DNA of 58,962 bases from Tepidimonas charontis (lineage in GTDB: Bacteria; Pseudomonadota; Gammaproteobacteria; Burkholderiales; Burkholderiaceae_C), in assembly GCF_007556685.1 (NCBI RefSeq), contig NZ_VJON01000013.1, positions 1 to 58,962 of the forward strand, given 5' to 3'. Below the pieces are notes generated by a model. It was not told where the DNA came from. It did not search any database and saw only the letters and a program-made list of their open reading frames with translations. The number at the start of each line of letters is the position of its first letter. Position 1 is the first letter of the stretch. The position numbers and the translations under genes were made by a program. Positions 53,777 through 58,962 of the stretch are shown here, one piece after another.

Positions 53777-54142
53777 CACGCTGACGGGCAAGACTTCAAG
53801 ATGAACCCCTGAGTCCTCAGATGACGCGACCTTGGTCTTCATGACGGTGAGCATGATGACGCAGGAATCACCGCCATGCGTGTCTGAGAAGATTGTGTGA
53901 TTCAGCGCGTCCATGAAGCGCTTGAGAAGATTGTCGAGATCCGGGCCGTACGGGAAGTCGGTAGGGAACTTGTCGGGTGGTAGGAGAAACGTGACCTTCA
54001 GCGTGCACGCCTCTTTGACACGGGGAAGTGAAGCGGTCTGCTCTCTGACTTGGACAGACCATTCATCGGCCGCCCCGATCTTGCCGCGGCTCTTGTTGCG
54101 GCTGTAGGGCACGCCGCGTATGAAGCAGTTGATGTACGACAC
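53771..54142 (-). CDS. RusA-like Holliday-junction resolvase in a gene cassette
   Basis: A 123-residue protein from a GTG at 54142. It has the RusA pattern PDLDNLLKRFMDAL (D68, D70, K74) followed by TIFSDTHGGDSCVIML, with the third acidic residue at D87 or D92, and an N-terminal beta strand with VPYSRNKSR. RusA enzymes are phage-derived endonucleases that resolve Holliday junctions. The gene fills almost the whole interval between attC sites 1 and 2, so it is a classical one-gene cassette oriented leftward. No promoter or strong ribosome binding site was seen. Confidence 0.8.
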   Translation of the reverse strand: MSYINCFIRGVPYSRNKSRGKIGAADEWSVQVREQTASLPRVKEACTLKVTFLLPPDKFPTDFPYGPDLDNLLKRFMDALNHTIFSDTHGGDSCVIMLTVMKTKVASSEDSGVHLEVLPVSVA

Positions 54143-54160
54143 GATAGCTAAAGGTGCGTG

Positions 54161-54217
54161 GCCTAACGTTGAAGCTCAGCGGTCGGCGTAGCCGTCCGCT
54201 GCAGCGACCAGTTAGAT
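54161..54217. other. attC-like recombination site 2 (57 bp)
   Basis: GCCTAAC (54161-54167) and GTTAGAT (54211-54217) match both core consensuses. The arms AGCGGTCGG and the CCGTCCGCT region pair around a GTAG loop. GCCTAAC is the exact complement of the GTTAGGC of site 1, and GTTAGAT is the complement of the ATCTAAC of site 3, as expected for cassette boundaries. Confidence 0.85.
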
Positions 54218-54218
54218 T

Positions 54219-54713
54219 TCATGACCACTTCGCCTGGGCGGCCTCAAGCTGAGCGAACGCAAGAAGCTCTTTTTTGCCAAGATCACCGCTAGACAAGTTG
54301 AACTTCTCTGGCTCCGGCGCTGGACCTACCGGGTGGTCTTGCCATTCGGCAAGGCTCTTGTTGTATTGCGCTTGTTTCAAACAATACTCAACCGCCTTCG
54401 AGTGGGTTGCATCTAGGAAGTTGTTTGACTCGGCGTCAACTGTCCGCCAGTACGCGGCCATGAACCAGTGCTGATACGCAAATTCGTATTGCGCGGTCGC
54501 GTGGTATTGGTTCGCGTAGCGTTCGAGCCCGTGGTACTCGGTGTTGTTCTTCGCCGGAATCCGGGAGTCCACGACATCGGGCCTATGGTCGCCCCAAGGG
54601 TAATCATCCCGCATGCATAGGAATGTCGAAGTTAGGCCGCTCGTCCCGCCAAAGTGCTGCTGGAGGAACTGCCTAGCGAGCACGCGGTATTCCGCTTTCC
54701 ATTCGTATGACAT
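54219..54713 (-). CDS. Gene-cassette protein of unknown function
   Basis: A 164-residue soluble protein from the ATG at 54713 to a stop 2 nt from attC site 2. It is rich in aromatic residues and Gln (YANQYHATAQYEFAYQHWFM, EYCLKQAQYNKSLAEWQDH), with helical character. No family recognised. Base composition is lower in GC than the chromosome around it, and it exactly fills one cassette. Confidence 0.7.
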   Translation of the reverse strand: MSYEWKAEYRVLARQFLQQHFGGTSGLTSTFLCMRDDYPWGDHRPDVVDSRIPAKNNTEYHGLERYANQYHATAQYEFAYQHWFMAAYWRTVDAESNNFLDATHSKAVEYCLKQAQYNKSLAEWQDHPVGPAPEPEKFNLSSGDLGKKELLAFAQLEAAQAKWS

Positions 54714-54733
54714 CGACTGACCTCGTCTTTGAA

Positions 54734-54791
54734 ATCTAACGTTTGAATTCAGCGGCGGCTGAAAGCCGTCCGCTGGAATGATTGGTTAGCA
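54734..54791. other. attC-like recombination site 3 (58 bp)
   Basis: ATCTAAC (54734-54740) fits RYYYAAC; the right box GTTAGCA (54785-54791) deviates at the last two positions. Inner arms AATTCAGCGG and CCGCTGGAAT pair, with GCGGCT/AGCC further in. It lies 12 nt beyond the stop of the C39 peptidase gene, so that gene or operon is the first visible cassette of the array. Confidence 0.78.
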
Positions 54792-54803
54792 GCGTGTTTG
54801 ATT

Positions 54804-55502
54804 TTATGGAATGTTCCTAAAACCCAATTGCTGGGTGGCTTGTGCGCTTTGGCGGTGCGGGGTTTTGGTGAAGAAGTCATTGCCTGCGGTAATGCCTTCT
54901 TGATTGGGCAATACAGCCAAAAACTTGCCCGCCAGTTCCGCATTGTCTTTATCGCCGCGTGTTTGCCACATTTCAAGAAACTGGGCTTTGCTGTAGGTGC
55001 GATTTCCAAGGCTGGGGTCTGCCAACCAAACAGTGTTTTCGTCAATGCCGCGCAGCACTGAAAAATGATCGTCCTTGCGGTGCTTCAAATACACCACCAC
55101 TGGCGCTTTGAGCCGCATCAGTTGCTCGTAACTGGCGGCAAAGCCTTGCGCCTTAAAGCCAAACTGCGGCAGGGCTTTTTTCATGTCTTCAAACGAGGCG
55201 CGCAAATCACCTTTGTCCATGGCTTTGAGCAAGGCTTCTTCGGTGACCGATTGGCCGTAAAACTCATTGAGCAAAGTCGCCAATGATGCAGCGCTGCATG
55301 AGTAATCGAGGTCTTGCTTGACGATGCGAGAGTCGCGTTGGGTTTTCCAGCTTTGGATGGGAATGCGGATGTGAGCGGTTGGGCTGTTCAAGAAAAGCAT
55401 ACTTTTAGCGATATATTTCGTTTCTGAATGAGAGGCCAACTCAGAAGAAAAAGCAATATTGAAGTGACAAATACCAACCAAGACAAATACTCTAGAAGCC
55501 AT
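54804..55502 (-). CDS. Sec-exported stand-alone C39 family peptidase
   Basis: A 232-residue protein. From the ATG at 55502 the N-terminus is a plausible signal peptide (MASRVFVLVGICHFNIAFSS); an upstream ATG at 55526 is also possible. The C39 catalytic set is present: Q63 and C69 in VKQDLDYSCSAASLATLL, H146 in DDHFSVLRGI, D162 in VWLADPS. C39 enzymes normally cut double-glycine leaders as the N-terminal domain of ABC exporters; here there is no TM or ATPase part. It is therefore a free periplasmic processing enzyme, similar in concept to FapD. The neighbouring gene encodes a fitting substrate. Confidence 0.85.
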   Translation of the reverse strand: MASRVFVLVGICHFNIAFSSELASHSETKYIAKSMLFLNSPTAHIRIPIQSWKTQRDSRIVKQDLDYSCSAASLATLLNEFYGQSVTEEALLKAMDKGDLRASFEDMKKALPQFGFKAQGFAASYEQLMRLKAPVVVYLKHRKDDHFSVLRGIDENTVWLADPSLGNRTYSKAQFLEMWQTRGDKDNAELAGKFLAVLPNQEGITAGNDFFTKTPHRQSAQATQQLGFRNIP

Positions 55503-55527
55503 GTTGGCACACGAGGCAATAACCATT

Positions 55528-55782
55528 TCACTTCTTGTATTTCTCATAGTAATGCATGAGTCCGATACAGCACAGACCAAGAACTGTACCCAAGCATATC
55601 GCAACTATAATGCCAATAAATACCCCTCTGTCGGATGGAAATAACAGGACGTAAGTCGCGAAGAGCGCGAAAAAGCCGGCACTCGCCGTAAAAAATGTCT
55701 TGATCTTGCTCCATTTTTTTGAATGAGCATACTCAGCCATCATCCCGCCAAGCATGCCCGCAATTTCAACAATTAAACTCAT
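55528..55782 (-). CDS. Small hydrophobic membrane protein in the C39 operon
   Basis: An 84-residue protein. The start at 55782 has GGAGG 4 nt upstream. Segments FFTASAGFFALFATYVLLF and GVFIGIIVAICLGTVLGLCC are clear TM helices; the N-terminal IVEIAGMLGGMMAEY is amphipathic or a third helix. No family recognised. Its size and place between precursor and peptidase genes resemble immunity proteins of bacteriocin operons, which is only an analogy. AT-rich compared with the rest of the window. Confidence 0.7.
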   Translation of the reverse strand: MSLIVEIAGMLGGMMAEYAHSKKWSKIKTFFTASAGFFALFATYVLLFPSDRGVFIGIIVAICLGTVLGLCCIGLMHYYEKYKK

Positions 55783-55839
55783 ATAGCCTCCACTAGCAGC
55801 AAGATGGAATTTGCACTCCACCTTGCCGTGTATATTCAA

Positions 55840-56286
55840 TTACCAGCCGCGATAGCTACGATATTGAGAAAATCCGAAATTCGACGCCAGAATATTTGGG
55901 CGCCAAGCAACGTTCCCTGCAATCCCGCCGCCAGATGCGCGGATTAAAGCTCCACCAACGCCACCGGTTAGGGCTCCTGTTCCTATTGAATAAAGTGAGC
56001 CTTGCCAAGTAATTGGTCGGTTGTTATACCAATTGCTTGCAGCATAAAACCCAAAACCTGCAGCACCACCAATAGCAAAATTCAAGAATGCCCCCTCAGT
56101 CTCTTTCATCTCCTGCTGAGACAGCACAGCGAGCCGCATCGGCTTGGCATCTTGCTCAAACAGCATCTGTGTATCCGCAGCGGTGAACTGCGGCAGTGGC
56201 GTAGCCACTGTTCCCTCATTGGCAAACGCTGGCACGGACAGACTGGCCGCCAGCACACCTGCAAACAAAGTCGATTTCAATTTCAT
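55840..56286 (-). CDS. Sec-exported precursor with internal double-glycine-type motif
   Basis: A 148-residue protein. The start at 56286 follows AAGGAG by 5 nt. Residues 1-23 form a Sec signal peptide (KSTLFAGVLAASLSVPAFA). Residues 55-66 read LSQQEMKETEGA, which fits the double-glycine leader rule (L at -12, S at -11, E at -8, M at -7, G at -2, A at -1). After it comes a Gly/Ala-rich hydrophobic stretch (FLNFAIGGAAGFGFYAAS, then GALTGGVGGALI) and an aromatic C-terminus. Cleavage by the neighbouring C39 peptidase would release an ~82-residue product. Bacteriocin-like peptide, amyloid subunit or pore peptide are all possible. Confidence 0.72.
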   Translation of the reverse strand: MKLKSTLFAGVLAASLSVPAFANEGTVATPLPQFTAADTQMLFEQDAKPMRLAVLSQQEMKETEGAFLNFAIGGAAGFGFYAASNWYNNRPITWQGSLYSIGTGALTGGVGGALIRASGGGIAGNVAWRPNILASNFGFSQYRSYRGW

Positions 56287-56363
56287 ATCAAACTCCTTGA
56301 TGAGATAGTACAAAAATCAGGGCAATTTTACAATTGATCGCATTTTTACGCTTGGGCTTATCC

Positions 56364-57238
56364 TCAAAACGTATGCAACCAATTGAGCCTCAGGTCTGCC
56401 CCGTTGGAACCTGAAACATTCGATTTGAAGGTGAGGTTGAGGGTGCTCTCCTTCGAAATGCCGTAACCCACGCCCAGCAACAAATCACTGCTGGTGCGCC
56501 TGAAGCCTTGTGCTTTGCCGTCCCATGTGTCCGCTTGGCGGTTGCTCCACTGCATGCCGGTGGTGAGCGTGACGCGGTCGTTCACCGCAAAGGCGATGCT
56601 GGGGTTGAGTAACAACAGGTTGCCAGGCTTGTAGTTGGCTTCGCCGTCTTTACGGCTTTGGTTGAAGCGGTAGGCGGTGGTGAGCGAGAACACCACGGGG
56701 TCGATGGCTTTGTAGGTGGTCAGCCCACCAGTGCAGACTTGAAAGAGCTGCTGCTTTTCTCGTGCTTCTCGCGCAGTGCGATTTCGGTAAAACCCAGCAA
56801 GGCTGGCGTGTCGTCGTCTTTCTTGAACTGGTAGTTGATGCCCGCCCAGGCATCGGCAAAGCGGTTTTCGCTGTGGCTACTGGTGCCCGACACATCGCTG
56901 GCGCGGCTGCTGCTGTGCAGGTAAGAGGTGCGGGCGAAGATTTCGGCTTTGCCCGTTAAGCCGTAGCGCAAGCCCAAAGTGCCCACCACTGAATCGCTGT
57001 TGCCACGGCTTTCACCAATCAGCGTGGGCAGGGTGACAAACGAGGTTGCCCCCGTTTGCACGGTGATGGGCTCAGCCGTGGAGACGCCTTGGCGGTCGCT
57101 GTTGGCGTAGGCCAGTGACACATCGAGCTTGACCTTGCCTTTGTCGGTGATCAGGTCTTCAACGGTGAGGGGTAAATCAGCATGGGCCGATGCTGCGCCC
57201 AAGGCCAGCAAGGCTGCTGCAAAACGTGCTTTGTTCAT
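56364..57238 (-). pseudogene. Outer-membrane beta-barrel (transporter-like), frameshifted
   Basis: From the ATG at 57238 (AAGGAG upstream), a signal peptide (MNKARFAAALLALGAASAHA) is followed by beta-strand-rich sequence (GKVKLDVSLAYANSDR, SVVGTLGLRYGLTGKAEIF). At about 56717 the frame meets TGA in GTGGGCTGACC; a one-base loss would restore GLTTYKAIDPVVFSLTTAY and the rest, ending with the barrel-type terminus LRLNWLHTF at 56364. Together the two frames give ~291 residues of a 12-16 strand barrel. It is either a recent mutation or a base-calling error. It heads the operon with the precursor and the peptidase. Confidence 0.75.
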
Positions 57239-57418
57239 CACACTCCTTCATCAAACGGTGCTGGCGTGGCCAGCGGGATAAGCTGCTAACGTGTTATAGG
57301 GAGCAAAACTGCTGCATAACACCGACGGCTGTCTCCCTAACACCGGCGGCTCGATCGGGCGTAAAGCCGCGCCCAGCCTGCGTTTCCAGGCATTGACTGG
57401 ATGTTTGTACAGTACTAA
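57239..57418 (-). promoter_or_regulatory. Upstream region of the C39 operon, possible promoter
   Basis: On the minus strand TATAAC (57298-57293) is a fair -10 with TGTTAT 17 nt before it. The same place is one arm of an inverted repeat (GTGTTATAGGGAG at 57291-57303 and CTCCCTAACAC at 57333-57343) that could be an operator. The IS5-family element begins at 57419, so anything further upstream has been displaced. Confidence 0.35.
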
Positions 57419-58631
57419 GGAAGGTCTGCAAAACCTTCCTGCCAGACTGCCGGGATGGGACAATAGCGACATGAAGCAGATGAGTCTGGAGGCGCCGATG
57501 TATACGGGCTTTGAGCTGCGCACCAAGCGCACCCGCAAGCGTGCGTTTTTGGAGCAGATGGACCGTGTGGTGCCGTGGGCAGAGTTGGTCGCACTCATCG
57601 AGCCGTATGCGCCGAAGGCGGGTCCCAAGGGTGGGCGGCCACCCTTTGCGGTAGAGAAGCTGCTGAGGATTCATTTTTTGCAGCAGTGGTTTGGTCTGTC
57701 GGACCCGGCGGTGGAGGAAGCCCTGTATGACACGCCGCTGCTGGCCCGGTTTGTTGGGTTGGACCTGGGGGTGGATGTGGTGCCGGATGAGAGCACCATC
57801 CTGCGCTTTCGACACCTGCTGGAGCAACACGGCCTGAGCGCGCGCATCCTCGAGACGGTCAATCGCATCCTGACCGAGCGTGGCCTCATGCTCAAAAGTG
57901 GCACCATCGTGGACGCCACGCTCATAGCCGCGCCCAGCTCGACCAAGAACGCGAGCGGCCAGCGCGATCCTGAGATGCACCAGACGAAGAAGGGCAATCA
58001 GTGGTACTTCGGGATGAAGGCGCATGTGGGGGTGGACGCCGCCTCAGGCCTGGTGCACACGGTGGTGGCTACGGCTGCCAATGTGGCTGATGTGACGCAA
58101 GCGCATCGGCTGTTGCACGGGCAAGAGACGGACGTCTTTGCCGATGCGGGCTATCAGGGAGTGGACAAGCGAGCGGAAAACCAGGGCAAGCAAGTCGCTT
58201 GGCACGTGGCCATGCGGGGCCGGGCAAGCGCCGGGCATTGGACAAGAGCACTTTTCTTGGCCAGGTGATGGATGCCTTGGAACGCACCAAGGCGCGCATT
58301 CGTGCCAAGGGTGAGCATCCGTTTCGGGTACTCAAATGCCAGTTTGGCTACCGCAAGACGCCCTATCGAGGCTTGGCCAAGAACGGCGCGCAGCTCAACG
58401 TCCTGTTTGCGCTGGTCAATCTGTGGCTGGCGCGCAAAGCCTTGCTGGCTGCGACGGGATAAGTGCGCCCGCAGTGGGCTCACTGGGGCCGGATGAGGCT
58501 GCAGAGGGCCCATCAAGGGGCTTGCTGGAGCCAAAAGACGGCTCAGCATCTGCTTCGATCCCGTCATGTGAAACGATATTGACCCTCAACTCGTCGCCAC
58601 GAACGAGTGGGCGGGGTAGTGCAGAGGTTCC
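57419..58631 (+). mobile_element. Complete IS5-family insertion sequence
   Basis: A 1213-bp element with ends GGAAGGTCTGCAAAACC (57419) and, read inward from 58631, GGAACCTCTGCACTACC. A perfect 4-bp target duplication CTAA flanks it (57415-57418 and 58632-58635), a typical IS5-group target. It is the same element as at position 1 but inverted. The intact duplication shows a simple insertion. Confidence 0.93.
57471..58462 (+). pseudogene. IS5-family transposase, frameshifted
   Basis: The frame from ATG 57471 encodes the N-terminus and two catalytic Asp (SGTIVDATLIAAPSSTK, DVFADAGYQGVDKR) but shifts near 58215, where GCGGGGCCGGG has two extra G (or one base lost) compared with the expected MRPGKRRALDK. 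The C-terminal part, with the Glu region (KARIRAKGEHPFRVLKCQFG), continues in another frame to 58462. A -1 programmed shift is conceivable because some IS5 groups use it, but no slippery A-run is present, so I favour a mutation. Confidence 0.8.
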
Positions 58632-58785
58632 CTAAATTTCATGCAAATTGGCGCAACGTTCGTACCACGCACTTTACCTGTGCGCGCGGGCGTTGGCAAC
58701 CCCCCCCGAAAGGGTGTCAAGGCAAAGTAGAAATGTCCGCCCTCTGAGCAAGTTAGAAATGTCCGGTTTGACGCCGAAGGTATGT

Positions 58786-58819
58786 CCTCATGGGCTGGCC
58801 CATGGGCCAGCCCATGAGG
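58786..58819. repeat. 34-bp perfect palindrome
   Basis: Bases 58786-58819 read the same on both strands (CCTCATGGGCTGGCCCA plus its complement), with no loop. It overlaps the end of the partial transposase frame. Confidence 0.9.
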
Positions 58820-58962
58820 GCGGAGCGCTGAAGATACGACGCCAGGGGTGCTCAGGGCCGGGACACCATGGCTGTTTGACTTGGCGCGCTTTGAGGATGT
58901 CATCCACCCGCGCATTGAGCGTCTTGTCATCGACGGCGCTGGGGGTGGCTGGAGCAGGATCG
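58788..58962 (-). CDS. C-terminal end of a transposase (partial at window edge)
   Basis: Fifty-eight codons open from the window edge to a stop at 58788-58790. The sequence VDDILKARQVKQPW followed by CPGPEHPWRRIF resembles the C-terminal tail of integrase-type transposases that end in HPWRR. The last codons (SWAGPWASP and stop) are written by a 34-bp perfect palindrome, so the natural C-terminus may have been altered. Confidence 0.55.
   Translation of the reverse strand, partial: DPAPATPSAVDDKTLNARVDDILKARQVKQPWCPGPEHPWRRIFSAPPSWAGPWASP

Larger units (their letters stand above)
58714..58962 (-). mobile_element. End of another insertion sequence (ISNCY/IS1202-like), partial
   Basis: TGTCAA at 58714 is followed by two copies of TAGAAATGTCCG (58728-58739 and 58754-58765, 26 nt apart). 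Such repeated terminal boxes are typical of IS elements whose transposases end in HPWRR. The coding end of such a transposase lies just inside, on the minus strand, and the element runs off the window. The family name is a pattern-based guess. Confidence 0.6.

Noticed and set aside
57291-57343. Inverted repeat GTGTTATAGGGAG / CTCCCTAACAC considered as a fourth attC or attI site
   Set aside because: The box orientation is outward (GTT on the left, AAC on the right), opposite to attC, and the inner arms do not pair well. I kept it only as a possible operator.
58205-58230. Programmed -1 frameshift in the IS5-family transposase
   Set aside because: The shift direction would allow it, but there is no A-run or stimulatory structure, and the expected protein (MRPGKRRALDK) is restored simply by removing two G.

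Overview
The window looks like chromosomal DNA of a high-GC betaproteobacterium, most likely order Burkholderiales. The reasons are the gene complement (DUF3460 before scpA, a small Trp-rich protein beside a cytochrome c, ccoNOQP with ccoG, ccoS and ccoI beside hemN and fnr, a TIGR00645 membrane protein beside class I fumarase), the codon use, and the FNR-type TTGAC-N4-GTCAA boxes. A Tepidimonas/Comamonadaceae-like host is a guess; species cannot be fixed from sequence alone.

Layout. 1-5740 is a defence island. A type I restriction locus has lost its specificity gene to an IS5-family insertion (hsdS tail), but keeps a GIY-YIG nuclease, a RhuM/Fic protein and an intact hsdR. 5822-12075 is housekeeping: ispH-fkpB, radC, an Smr protein, a large FtsX-type permease and upp. 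12072-14070 is the scar of a formate dehydrogenase operon: fdhD, a small exported protein, the last ~68 codons of the gamma subunit, an IS3-family remnant and the first ~81 codons of a DUF3305 gene. A pair of CRISPR-like 29-bp repeats follows. 14339-24415 holds mrp/apbC (TTG start), metG, a decayed sulP gene, DUF3460-scpA-nadB, a DMT exporter and a TauE/DsbD-like membrane protein.

24548-35583 is a micro-oxic respiration block: hemN, fnr, a small membrane protein, a FixH-like protein, ccoG, ccoP, ccoQ, ccoO, ccoN, ccoS, ccoI and uspA. Three strong FNR boxes and one weaker box lie beside hemN, ccoN, ccoI/uspA and ccoG, so the block looks like a self-contained FNR regulon that builds the cbb3 oxidase and supplies heme. 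35742-50590 is core metabolism and translation: malonyl-CoA synthetase-like gene, lgt, ilvD, cytochrome c, acs, TIGR00645, class I fumarase, tRNA-Leu(TAA), rsmB, prfC and yqaA.

50643-58962 is accessory. Two cupin genes face an AraC-type gene that is frameshifted and cut by an IS5-family element. Then come three attC-like sites with gene cassettes (a RusA-like resolvase, an unknown protein) and no visible integrase, i.e. a CALIN-type array. The attC-side cluster is the most interesting part. It is a four-gene, lower-GC operon encoding an outer-membrane beta-barrel (frameshifted), a Sec-exported precursor with an internal double-glycine-type processing motif, a small membrane protein and a Sec-exported stand-alone C39 peptidase. 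This suggests a periplasmic peptide maturation and export system. The window ends in a full IS5-family element (inverted relative to the copy at position 1) and the end of another insertion sequence.
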